From: Pachypanchax playfairii
Taxonomy: Eukaryota; Chordata; Actinopteri; Cyprinodontiformes; Aplocheilidae
Length of the DNA stretch: 64,000 nt
Reading direction: 5' to 3'
NCBI GenBank assembly: GCA_006937955.1
Contig: SSNP01000106.1
Span: 542,934-606,933, forward strand
Shown: positions 15,101-28,512 of the stretch, one piece after another
Layout: every line of letters starts with the position of its first letter
Position numbering within the stretch: position 1 is the stretch's first letter
Translations under genes and position numbers: made by a program
The notes under the pieces: model-generated
Database searches by the model: none
Told to the model about the DNA's origin: nothing
The model's input: only the letters and a program-made list of their open reading frames with translations

Positions 15101-18100
15101 TATATTTGAGAAAAAGATACATGCGTGTATGTTTTCATACCTTGGTGATGAAGACGCTGGTGATGCTTTCAGGATTGTCTCCTTCGGGGTTGGGTGGTCC
15201 AAGCAGCTGCTCACCTTCGCCTTTCTCAAAGCTGAACAGGAAAGCAGGGTTCAAGATATGCTGCAGCACCTGAGACAGAAAAATTCAGATTTGATTATTT
15301 TCACCAATGCAATAAAAACAACATTTTAACATTTTTTGCTGTAGAGACAAGGATCACTTGTACCTTTCATTACAATTATATATTTTCTTGAAAGAATACA
15401 TTCAAAAATAATGTCATTTACCTGGTGTGATCTTATAAAAGCTGCATTAAACGTGAACATTCTGCACCTCTAAGATCTATTTTGAAGTTACTGGCTGCTG
15501 CTGATGGGGTTTTGGACTGATAACAACAGTCAAAGAACACAAACAGACTTAAACACTAATATAATTTGTTCAGAAATAACTACTATGAGCATCATTTATT
15601 ATCCTAACTGAAGTGACATCACTTTAACGATATGTAGAGATTCATTTACTAACATGTGAATATAAAGTTCTTCAGGAAATGAATTTAAATTTAACACAGG
15701 TAAGAAAAGCATTTATGAAATAAATCACTATATATTTAAGGCGTTTAATTCATCACTGAAGGCCGAGAACATCTTGGTGAAGAATGAGCTGTAGTTGCAT
15801 TTTGTTCCAGCGCACGATTCACACACAATGTACAGAACATACATGGCTAATGGAGTCACACATGCACACCCACAGAATGAAGACACAAAGAAAAGTTAAA
15901 CTCCTCCCTCTGCTCTGTAGTCTCACTGGTTATTAATTCTGAGCTTCTCTAATATGAATCAGTGTAAGAATGATTCATATTTTTATTATGTTAATCACAT
16001 TCTGCAATAACAGCATGTTAACAGACGCTTTGGCTTTGTTCACACTGCAGGTCTTAATGCTCAATTCCAATTTTTTTGTGAAATCTGATCTTTTTGCTAG
16101 GCCGTTCATATTGCCAGTGAAATGCGACTTGAATGTGACTTGCTGTCTGAACAGAACGCGTCTTGAATGTGTCACACGTGCATTAGAAGGAACAGTGCCT
16201 CCTTGGATTTAGCTCGGAGAGTTTTTATTTTGTTTTGGCATTAAAGCCAGGTTAGTTTAAACCCGCGCTCTGCCATTTCTTTGGAAATATTTTCTAAAAC
16301 TGCGCGGTTATGATAACACCCCTCGAGTTTGGCCTGAACAGAGCTGTCTACCTAAATAATAATTAACTCAGACACGTCGGTTTCTCGCCACCAACTGTTC
16401 TCTGTGTCGTCTGCCATTACTGTTGTTTACTTTCTGATCCCGCGTCCTCGACGCAGAATGGTCACGTATGTCACATATTGATGACGTACAGGTCAAATGG
16501 AATGTGACCTTGTGGTTCAGACTGAAGCCGCATGCCAAAAGATCAGATACGTATCGGCTTTAGGACCCCATTTTAAAGTGGCCTGGGTCGCATTTGAAAA
16601 AATCCGATTTATGTCGTTCAGACTGTCATAAAAAAATCAGATTTGAGTCTGATTGAGCCTTTCATGTCATTCAGTTATCGTATCTATAACCCCTTGTTCC
16701 TGTTTGAGGGAAGCTGGTGTCTATCTCCTGTATTCATTGGGCGAGAGGCAGAGTCACATCTGGACAGAACGTCAGTCCATCACTGGACACGTATTGGTGT
16801 TCACATTTACGACTAAGATATAAGTTTGAATTTTTTTTTCTCCTTTTATAGAGAAATGCACAAAAAACTGTATCTCATGCTGAAATGGAACGACGCATCT
16901 GATTGGAGGAAGAAAGTATTTCTTTAAACTCATTTTTGAATTTGCCCACTTACAATCATGATTTCTGCATTGCAGACATCAGTGAGCTGAAACTCACCTC
17001 TGCAAACTGTTTTACATGATCCGATTAAAAAAAGCCTTGCAAGCAACAACAAGCATATTTTTGTCTTATTTTTCTTTTTTGTGTTTTCTCTCTATTCTGC
17101 CCTCATTTGCATATGATGCACTCACTGTAAGCTCCGCAGCAAGTACCCATATCCATGTACTTCTGATCCCCCAAAACTGATTCCTACATTTATATTATAC
17201 TGAGTGGCAAACAATAAAATAAGGATCAGAGACTCAAACTCTCCAACACTGACTCTGAGATCTGTGTGCTTTTCATGTAAGAAGTGGATTCCGCTTGTTC
17301 TCAATTAAATGTGAGTAAAAGTACTGCAGAGTAACAGAACAAAAATATTTCAAAACACACAGTTTCTTATTTGCATTAACGTCAAAATGTAACATTTTCA
17401 AGAAATCAGATCAGATTATGAACACCGAGAACATCTGAAGAGTTCCCTTTGAGTTTCATCTTTTTCCAGAGAGATCATTGGAAGATACAAAGACCATCTG
17501 TTTTGCAGAAAATCTTAATAAAGCAGAAGAATGTCATAATTTCTGCACATTCTCCCCTGTTTGCTCAAAGAGACGCTCTCCTACAGCCATGTGGATCTAT
17601 AAAACACCGCCAGCTCCCTGGCAAACAGTGACTGTGCACACATACACACACTTTCTTGTGATATTCTGCTTCTGGGAAAATGCTACTGGCAATTATTTAA
17701 ATGTCAATGGAGGTAACACCCACATTCATTCTCATGCCTATGACTCATACACCAATCAACACAAACATATTCACAAAGAAACGCATCTCCTGCCTGTCGG
17801 CCCGTGTTACGGCCGACACTGCCGCACACAAGGACGGGACAATTAAAGCAAAAGAAAAACAAAAGGAAACAAAAAGAAATCTGATATGGGGCTGGGCGAC
17901 AGAGTGCTGCAGCTCCACTAACTAAAAGATTGCACTTTATTTTGGTGTGGAAAAAATGTCTGTTTCAGCATTTCTGCTGAGAAACACACACAACAAAGAG
18001 TTGGCTGAACTCGCTGTTTTTTGCAGTCTGTATGCAAGTGAAACAACCAAAACTAAACACAAGCAGTACAAAAACAAGTGGGATCAAAAGCACAACTGTA

Positions 18101-21100
18101 ACTCCTTGTATAATCCTGTGTTCTTGTCACACAACTACCTGGTGATAATGCTACCAGGGCAGGCCTTCCCCAATGACCCATTTTTTGCTTAACAGCCACT
18201 CGGCTGCTCGTCTGTGCCAGGTTACAGGCCTGTTGCAGCTGTGCAAAATGTGTGCACGACTACCACTCTGTCTCTATTTGCCTGAGTGCCTGCATGTGGG
18301 AGAGTAAGCTTAATTAAAAAGCAACTGAAATGACTGTAGTGTGTGCAGAAGCAGCAGCAGGGCAGATAGAGAGGACAAAGTCATTCAACTGTGAGCCTCA
18401 GAGGGTCAGAACAAACAAAATGACCTTCTTGACTCCATCAAAGTAGTTCTGGTGCAAAACACTTCAAGCATAAAAGTCAAACAGATCAGGTCTCTAAACG
18501 CAGCAATTCTCACACTGGGAGAGAAAAGTAACTAAGACTGGAGGAGGCTAAAAAAAGGACTAATCAAGCTTTTGGACAATTTACTTTTTCACAATACAAA
18601 AACTCCAGAATGTAAATCCATACAGTCATGGTCGTAAAAACATTTAACTTAGTAAGTATCCTTTAGTTTTATCATAAAAAGATTTATTCTCTCGGTTATA
18701 TCTCCTCCTTGGTGAGTGTCACTTCTGGCAAAACTTTATCTCTACAAATTAATTCTGTGTTAATTCCAAATTAAGTTTGGCAAAACAACTAATCTTATTT
18801 TGAAACTCCCTGAGGGATGCTGTGCTGTTTGGACTGTGTACCTTTGCCTTCAGCTCGTCATTGAAATGGGGGTCGTTGAACTCAACAAAGCGGAAGAACA
18901 GTGCACGTTTCTGGGCAATCGAGTAGTTCCTGGGAATCTCCTCTTCCATATATTCCTTCAGGAAGGTCATGTTGCAAAGGAAACGACCCGTAAAAGCCCG
19001 AACCAACTGGAACAGCAGCTCGATCTCTGAATAGTTTCGCCTGTGGAAAAAAAACAGGTGTCAAGAAGTTACACACAGCGATAAAAAAGATCATTCTGAT
19101 AAAAACCTCAGTAAAAATGTACAAAAGAGACTTGAAATAATCCTAATCTGGGAATAGGTTAGTACATAAATCTTTTTTGGTGGTTAATTGAAAGGTATGA
19201 AAGTGCACTAGGTGTATTTACAAAGCTCAGAGACAGAGGATAGCTGTTCAAGTCAAGAATTTACTTGAAGATTTTTTAAAGTCTTGAGTTACTTATGAGC
19301 ACCTGAAACAAATACTCATAATGAACCTACTTGCAGTAGCTTAACAAGCAGTAGGCCAACAGTTTGGGCTCCTTCCAGTTGGTGGCAGCCATATTGTCTT
19401 TGCGGTGTCTTTCCTGGAATGCTTCACTGACCCAAACTCGCCTAAGCTGACTGACAAGGGAGTGTTGTCCTGCCAGCCACCCTTCATCGTTCTTAACAAT
19501 GATGCTAATGATCTGAACAGGTGAGAAGAATAAAACAGCTAAGATAAATAAAATAGTTTATAAAACATACAGATAGTTAAACTGTAATAAAGTCTGGATT
19601 AAAGATATATTTTTTGGCTTTTAGTCTACCTTGATGGCTTGAAACTGCACATCCAGTCTGGTGGTGTTGGTAGAGGGAGATCCTGGTCGAACGGTTGCTG
19701 CAGTACCAGCAGGAACCAGCAGGGGGACGAATCGATTGGGATTAGATGCTAACACGTCTCTGAGAGGCTTGGCATCTTTGTGTTTCAGAAAACTCTGCAT
19801 GTGAACACATACACGCTCTGTTACAATGACATAAAATACTTCTGTAGTAAAAATCAAGCAAAAAAACAAATAAATATGAAATAATGTGTGTCAAGTTGGA
19901 GTTCAAAGGACAAATGTGCCTTAATCATAAAAAAAAAAAATCCCTGAGGCCGTGACAGCAGCTGATACAATGTAAAATGAATTAACAAATAGGTTCAAAG
20001 ACTGCTGACCATAAACATGCGGCTCCACTGGGGATCATTGAGCGTAGCCTCCATCATGAACAACTCAACCGTCTGAGATGGGTGACGCGTCAGGAACTTG
20101 ATCAAAGGCTCCCTGAACGGACTGCCAGCCTAATGTAAGAAAAAATAGATAAAACAGACATTAACTGTCACTATTTCTGTGGAATTTTCCCTGCAAACTA
20201 ATAATTTCATCTCTTTTTACTAAACAATGTAACATAATTGTCATAAAATTAAAGCAAGTCTTTGTTTGCTTAAATTACAAAGATTTTATTTGAATTTTTA
20301 TGTAGAATTGATTAGAATTTGGGTCCTACCTCAATGAGCATTGCTCTTTCTGTCTTCATTACAACCTCAAGCAGAGGCTTGACTAGAGTCTGAGGTGCAG
20401 CTGGGATCAGGTGAAACAGGTTAATGATGGCAGAACAGATCTTCATCTCCTACAGAAAGATTCAGAAACAACAGAAGGAACAAAGTGGATGAGAATCTTC
20501 GACCGAGACAAGCAGAGACACGAGTTCTGACAGACGGTCCTGACGAACAGCCACTGTGGAAAGACGAGGCCAAAAGACTGGAGATGCAATCTGCCAAACA
20601 GCTGGTAGATGAGTTTTAACAGGTATATCACGGAGCACCAAGCTTCCACCAGTTCTTGGATCAAATTTGCACAAAGTACCACCAAATACAGAAGATCACA
20701 GAATGATAAACTTTATAAAGTCAAGAGAAAATGCAGGAAAATAGACACTTTTAAACAGAATGTGAGGTTAAAGTGAACTAAGATGACAGTAACATTCTTC
20801 AACAAGGACACAAACACATGGACATAAAATACAGGAGACGTCTACCACCACAACATTGGCTCAAAGTTTCAATAACTAACAAAAAAAATAAAGTAAAACA
20901 CCAGGGCGCAACACCAGGTCACATCTCACCTCAACACCCTCCAACGCAGGCTGTACCAGAATGGGAGACAATGATCAGAGTCAGCAGAACAATATGTGTG
21001 TGTGTGCTTTTGTGTTGTTGTTTGTCTTTGTTCCATATGGAAGAGGAGCAGATAAGACAGGGTGATAGTGCAGGGACAGAAAGATGTAACATTAAAGTGA

Positions 21101-24100
21101 CCACAGGGATCGCTTTTCCCACTACAGTGTCGAAAATAAGGGAATTAAAATCCTTGTTGATCAACACAGAATCCACGACATTGCAAAAAAAAAAGAAAAC
21201 ACTTGGTGGAAACTATAAAACGATGTATTTTTTACATTATTTAAACCTTTCAATCAAATTACAGCAACTCAAACACCTTTTTCCTCCAGCTCATACTGTC
21301 AAAACCCTCTAATGTCTACATAGAGCATCTTAACCTCCACCCTGCTCCATCCATCCTTTCCTAGTTTTTGTCTTTATCAAGCTAAGCTAATTGACTTCCT
21401 GACCCTGACTGTACTGTCCCTGCCAGGCTTGCTGTCATCACGCACAAAGAACACAATTTGAAGGGCAGGAAAGACAAAAGGCCAATTTGCATCTAATTAA
21501 ACACATCATTTTGAATTGAGTTAGGATGAACTTGGATAAAGAGACACAAGCAAAAAAACTGTCTATGAGGATAAAGCAGCTGTATTTTCACCTCTCTGTC
21601 ACCTTTTCTTTGGCTTTACAAGGTTATCTGTCGGGGAGATAATGAGGAGGTGCAGTGCTGGGCCCACCACAGCCTGCCTGGCGCCTAATTAATCATTGAT
21701 TGAAATATGGGCCCTCACAACTCATCTCAGAGGAGGCCACGCCGAGGCTGTTGACTACATGTGACTATGGCTTGAGAGTACAAGGAACAATTTCTCTTCT
21801 CCTTCAGCGGGTGTAATTTAGTTTAGGCACGACAGATCAGCTGAACGAAAGCGCAGCCGGTTGACAGCCATATTGGCCTGTACCCTCTGGTTATGAATGA
21901 ATTTGTATTGCTGAAATAAAGTGATGCTGAAACAAAAAAATTTTTAAAAAAAACCTCACGGAGGAAACATCTACATGTAGAGTAAATAAAAGTTGTAGAT
22001 CAGCACATAATAAAAAGGATCTGATCTTCACCAGGTTCTAAAATTATTCTAATCCAACCTCAAGCGTAAAAACACACAAAACCAAGTCATTATTTATTGG
22101 ACAAAAACTAGGCCAAAAAGGAAAAAATAAATCCCTCCTTTGATTAAACAGCTTGTAGAACCTCCTTTAGTTGCTGTTTTCTGTGCGACTTTATCCGTCT
22201 TTCACATCGCCTGTGTTGAAATTTTGTCCTACTCTTCTTTACAAACTTTTTTTAGCCATTTTGTTGTCAATTAGTTGTTTTGACCCAGTTTAGTCCAAAC
22301 AGATGGTCTCACATTTGACTTTAGGATGCTTTGACATATAGAGGAATTTGTTCGGGTCCCAGTGGCTGCAAAACAAACCCAAACCATCAGCCTTCCACCA
22401 CCGTGCTGACAGTGTGTAGGAGCTGTATGTGATGATATGATTATTGGTTATTACCATATATGGCCTTGTGCATCATGGGTAAACATCCTTCCACTAGTCT
22501 TATCTGTTTTAAGGACACTTTTGTAGAAGTCTTGTGGTTCATTCAGAAGCAGCTCTACAAATCATCTTTTTAGGGAGAAAAAACCTTTTCCTAAAACCGT
22601 TCAGTCTTTTTCTGAACAAATAGGGCTCGTTCCAAACCTGCTAGCTGAAGTCTGTAGAATCAGAGACTGAGCTGTTTGATTTTTGGCAGTTTCTTTAAGC
22701 ATTGCACAGTATGAGCTTGGTGCGTATATGCTGGAAAGTACACGTTTGATTGGCAGCTGTCTTGAAGGGACTTTTTGTGAATAATCTTTCTCACTATAGA
22801 CTGATTGACTCTAACTAACCCTTCACACACCGACAGGCTGCAACAATCGATTCTCAAATATCATTGCTGATAATTTGTAAGCCCTCGACCAGAAAACTTC
22901 TAAAACACCTGCTTTTATAGAGGCGCTCACATTGATGATTATTGATTGATGATATTAATGACAGTTATTTAAAGCAGTACTGAATAACTCTTCTGCAGCT
23001 GTGTCTCAGACAGCCGTTGCTCGAACCGGTGTTCTGTAGAAAAATGCTACCTGTTGAGATTTCTGCCGTTCTGCAGTCTTGACTTCAATAAACAGATTGA
23101 TCTTTTGTTTTTATATTTTTCCATAAATACATTTTACCTATTAAATAAATTCTCCCAGGACAGAAACACTAAATATGATTTTATTGTTACTTTCTTTGCA
23201 TCATCAGAGTGACAGGCAAATGTTTGGACACACCCAGAGGAGAAGGACCCAACAATGGCCGATAAGGACCCAGAGGGCTTTTATATAGAAAATATCAGGG
23301 AAAGATCATAAAAATATGTTTAAATAATTAACAGGACACACTCACCATAAACAAGAATACTGTATAAACTTCTAATGACGTCTCGTTATGAAATAAGTTG
23401 TTAATTCGTACTATGGTGGCATTTTTTTACAGGGCAGCATAAATCACCAGAACACCACTTCCTGCTGCGACCTGAATTACTGAAGTTATTAAGTCTATTG
23501 TAAAGTCTATTGGCCTTCATTTTGCTAAAAAAAAATAAAAACTTGGTAAAATTTGTGTGATTTTGTACTTGAAGATTTTAATAATTTTAGAACCTTTTTA
23601 ATTTCCTGATAAGCAAAATCTCCAAACTGTTAGGTGCACTTTCTTTTACTGGAACTGGAGATGTGAATACGAAGCTCACCTTTGCACAATAAACAGATAG
23701 AGAATGAGTTTACTTACACTGCCATCGCTGCGCTGGCCTCCCTTGTGCGTTATAACAACTACTTCCATCCATTTCCGCAGGTGTTGCTGAGGAGAACAAA
23801 GACGCAGGTGTAAAAAGAGACTTTAAGGCAGGTAAATGAAATGAAATGAATGAAATGAAAAATACTTTATTTATCCCAGAAGGGAAATTCAACAAAGTTA
23901 AGTAAGTTAAGCTCAGCAGGTAAAACATGCCATCAAAAAGGAACAATATTTTTTAGATAAACTACCAAAGTTCCACGTAAAACAACACTAATTTTTAAAT
24001 TGTTATTAGAAAAAATGCACAAAGACAACAATCACCAACACAACACACCAACCATGCTGGTTTTATTTCTATTAAAGTGTTAATCTATAAAAAAGCAGCT

Positions 24101-27100
24101 CAGAAGACTTGATGCTTGTGCTCAAAAGTTGATGTATCAGTTGTTACAGAGAATGAAAATAAAGAAGAAAAACAACAGCAGATACTAAAAGCCCTCACCA
24201 TCATCTGATCACAGAACTTGTCATTGAAGGAGTTGGGGAAAAGACGCGTCACAGATGTCAGGCGGTTCACAACGTTGAGCGTCAGGCTGCGGTAGTCTCC
24301 CAGCATCATCAGAAGTGGGCGCATGTGAGTGTGGATCTGGTCTACCTCAATAGTTGCACCCTCCAGAAACTACAAAACAATAGTGAAAAACACGTTTCAC
24401 AGATAAACACTACTTTTGAACCTTAATACAGTTAAAATGTATAAACAATATATATAACTGCTGTTGAGAAACCTGGTTGTTTTCCTGAATATAATCAACT
24501 GCAATAAAAAAAAACCTGTAAAATTTTTAGACATTTCTTTTGTCATGATCACGTCCTTCAACTTAAAGTGTTTCACAGAATCTTTTATATCTTCTGGGAA
24601 CATTATATCCACTATGTGAACTGCTTATTACCTTTAAAAACATAAGGACACTCAAATGAGGACATGGTGAGCTGTGAACAAACACAGATGTCAACCAAAC
24701 ACTGATGACGCACACTCGCACGCAGATGGGGGGGTTGAGGGAGAATGATGCATGGTAGCCACATTCATTTTCCTCTCAGCGTCGAGAACAAACACTCCAT
24801 CCTGTATCGATCTAGCCATGGCAACGTTCATTAGTGCTCGCGGGGTAGAAATGAAAAAAATGGAGAGAAGAGAAAAAGGAAAAAAAAATAGAAAGAAAAA
24901 AAAAGGAAAAAAAGCCCAGTGAAGAGGAGTGACAGTGTTAGAAAATAGAAAAATAAGGATGGAGAGTATAGAGTAGATGGATAGAAGGCCAGATTGCATG
25001 GATACTTTGATGAATAGAAGAAGAGCTGGTTCAGGGACAGTGTGATAAAACTAAGGGAGGTTCATATGAAGATAAGTGGGAAGGAAAATGGTACGAGAGG
25101 AGAACTAACTCCATTCACATGATGCAGAGAATGTGACTGAGAGAAAGATTTAAAGGATGCAACCATGTTTCCTGGGTAAATTGCGTCTCACCTTAGAGGC
25201 ACAGACTAATCCATAATTAGAAAGGTTACGTCTGCTAATCTAAGGCCATTTTTTGGCTCAGAGAAGATTGCAAATGGATTAAGTGATATAACACAGGTAT
25301 GAGTTTTCCAAGTAACTGAAATTAAACCTAAATCAATTCAAGAAAAAAAGGACTTTGAGGGTGAATGATCAAGGAGAAGGAATTAATAAAGACGTGGCAA
25401 AACAAGAGTAAAAAGGCAGTAAAGTATCTGTAACAAATATTTTAATCCTAAAATAACACACTGTGATTTTTGAATGCAAACAACATATGACGATATATTT
25501 TTTAGCTTAAACAAATATAACAAATATATTAGCAATTTAATGCTTTTTAAAACATGATAAAAAGAACATGAGAGAGTTTGTTGTCTGGGAAACTGAACAA
25601 GTTGTACAACTGAATCTTTAGATCTTTCTAAATCAACGCTGTTTGCTTGTATCTGCTTTAAGTGTCATTAATACACAGTATGAGACTGATACAGTGTCTG
25701 TTAACTTGCAAGGAGACAAAGTGAGCATGTGACTGTAGCCTGAACTGAAAGATGGAATGTAAATACATTTTTTTTTAGTTATTCGTGCCGTTTGAGACGT
25801 TGTTAAAAAAGCCAGAAAGAGAAAAAAAATGTTGGTGGAGGGGGGTTGTGCTGACCTTCCTCATGCATGCTTCACCCGCTTCCTGCAGCTCGTTGTTGGT
25901 GGAGTTCAGCGCTTTGAACAGGGCGGCAATAATCTTCTCTCTGGACTGTGGCAGGTAGTTACAGGCTGCCAGGGCATCTGATCCAAAGTATAGAGAATTA
26001 TTCATTTAGTGGATTCAACACGGAAACAAATAAATCTTCTTTTATTATCATTAAAAGTTTTAATGATACGAGATCTAACAATTACTCCAATAAATAGAAC
26101 TCAGTAAATCTAACAGAAGAAATAATAATGTGTTATGGTGACTACATACTGAGGGCAGCGATACGGAGGGGTACCAGCGAGGGAAGGCTCTTATAACATG
26201 GCAGCTTCATCAGAGCAGCATCCTCGGCCTCACATAGGTTTAAAAGCTAAACACAAAATAAATAACAAACAAAATGAATGCAGAAGTCAATTTTATCCAA
26301 GTAGATTGAAGTTTATTCCTCTCAAAACTCTTTCAAGTGATGATTATGAATAATCTCAATTCTAAAAACACAGATTATAACGGATCATTTTGGAAAGACG
26401 GAACGTGAAAGTGCCTTTACATTTCATACCTCTGTATAGAAAACCTTATGCTCCATGACGTTGAGGTCCATTGTGAAGAGGCGGGGCTGCAGCGTGGTGC
26501 AGAAGGTATTACCCTCCATCAGACCAATTTGAGCGTTTGCAGGCTGATGACGCAGCAGGTGTTTCTTCGGTGGAACCATGTCTTGCAAAACCTGAAAGGT
26601 ATTTAAAGCTCCTTTTGATTTTGCGTTAATAAAGAAGGTGTATTTATCTAAAGATTCATCCACAGTTACCATAAGGTACTGAACACTTTTCAGTTATTGG
26701 TTTCACCTCTTTGTGTGGTTCCATAATGACTGTAACACTCTTGCCGGTGACTTGTGCCAGCACCTGCAGGGAATGCATGGCCTGCTTTCTCACAGTGGAG
26801 TTCGGAGAGGTGACTTCTCGAACGAGGTCATGGGTGACCATGTGGAAAGATTTGTCCTGTGCAGCCAGCAGCTCTTCAGTCTTTTCTTCATCTTTCAGTG
26901 GAGTGGCACAGCGCACCAGCAGCTGCTCTACGGTTGTCTTTGCCATGGCAACAGCCCCGTTTGACACCTGGGTTCAAATACATAAAACAATACATAACAA
27001 CACAACAGCATGACAGAACAAGTTAATCACTAGTTGTTACAGTTGTCCTGCGACAGAGGACAAATTCAATTTGACAAGAACTGTAACAGAAATTCTTGGG

Positions 27101-28472
27101 AAAATAATTATTCATTTTATAAGTCATGACAAAGTCTCACCTCTCCGGTGAGGTCCATCATGACGAAGAGCAGCGCTTTGAGGAAAGTGAGCTGGTTCTG
27201 CAGTACCCAGATCAAAGGTAGCCTCTCCATCAGAAACTTGATAGACACCACACCGCCGAGCTTGGCGTACCAGGCCTGCTCGTAGCAGCAGGCACACAGA
27301 CGCTCAACAATGTAGGAGAACAGGGGCAGTTGGCATGCCTGGGGTGCAGAAACCCGAGTGATTAAGAGTGATACAACTTTAAAAAAACAAGTGTGAAGAT
27401 AAAATATTAAACTGATGTGATCAAGGGTCTTAAAATCAAGTTTTAAAGGAAAAGCCCCAAATGCCCTCATCTTTCCGGAGACTCACCCTCTCCTTAGAGC
27501 CAAGGATGATGCTAGCAACATCAAAGATGACCGCCAGAGCTACTTCTCCAATCTTACACAGCTCCTTTTCCTCATAAGCCATGCATATAGCTATGGCGTC
27601 AATGAGAACCAGTGGATCCATGCCCTTTGAACCATTCTCCTCACTATGAAACATGGCTGTACTTGGCTGACTGCTGAGCTGATAGCATGGCAGCAGGAAA
27701 GGACCTGATGTGAAGGAGGAAAAGAAAGTGAAAGAAATTATGTCTCAAATCATATAAACTAATTTAAATTTAGATCAAAACAAAAGACATAAAGCTGACC
27801 TGTGAGTTAATAAAAAATATATAAAAAGAATCATTTTGTGCAGCTGAGAATTAAAGCTAATGCATTACAGTTAATATCGAATCCATGAAATAGTAAGATC
27901 CCACTCCCTCACCACACTGCTGAGCCACAGCGACCATAGTGTAGTGCCGAATGAGGCTGGCAACAAAGGGCAGTGCACTGGGCCTGAGGTCCTTTATCAC
28001 AGCAGACATGAAGGCCCCAGTCAGCGCCTGCTCAAAAGTTCTTCGGGCAGGTGTGTCTTGCGCCTTGTAGCGGTGGGAGATGATGACATTGGGAATCCAC
28101 TTCTCAGTAAAGCTAATGGGGAGAGAAAACAGCGTTACAGATGAGATGATCATCAAAAAAAGTACATGAAATAAAAATTGATGCCAAAAACTTATAAATT
28201 TAGTAAAGTGAGTGTAAAAGCACAATAAATCTTATAATGATTTCATTTAATTGTATCTGCCTTTCTGTTTTTCAGTCTTCTTTTCCCCTGATTGTCTTTT
28301 TGTTGTTCACAGCAGCTGAAGGGAACTGGGCCGTGCTGTGATGGAGCAGCTGTTTTCATCACACTTGAGCTTGTGTTTTATAATGCCACATGCCACAGGC
28401 AGACCTGATGGATCACTTAAATTTAATCGTGCCATTTAAAAAAAGTGCTTTTAAGGAGCGAGCAAAGGTGGG

Positions 28473-28512
<40 letters not shown>

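Larger units (their letters stand above)
12867..18841. other. trrap introns 37 and 36 (exon 37 at 15141-15269 between them)
   Basis: Intron 37 holds the hAT element and a CTCF-like palindrome. Intron 36 holds the imperfect inverted-repeat element (16025-16670) and a LINE-tail fragment. I see nothing specific in 16850-18840. Confidence 0.75.
20450..23717. other. trrap intron 31: transposon-rich
   Basis: Holds the decayed Tc1/mariner-like element and TTAA-flanked copy 1 back to back (22080-23520). 20450-22080 has no recognised feature. Confidence 0.75.

Noticed and set aside
24691..24999. Minus-strand frame with RALMNVAMARSIQDG-like text, considered as an extra trrap exon
   Set aside because: It has no similarity to TRRAP, exons 29 and 30 already join in phase without it, and it runs into a purine-rich repeat.
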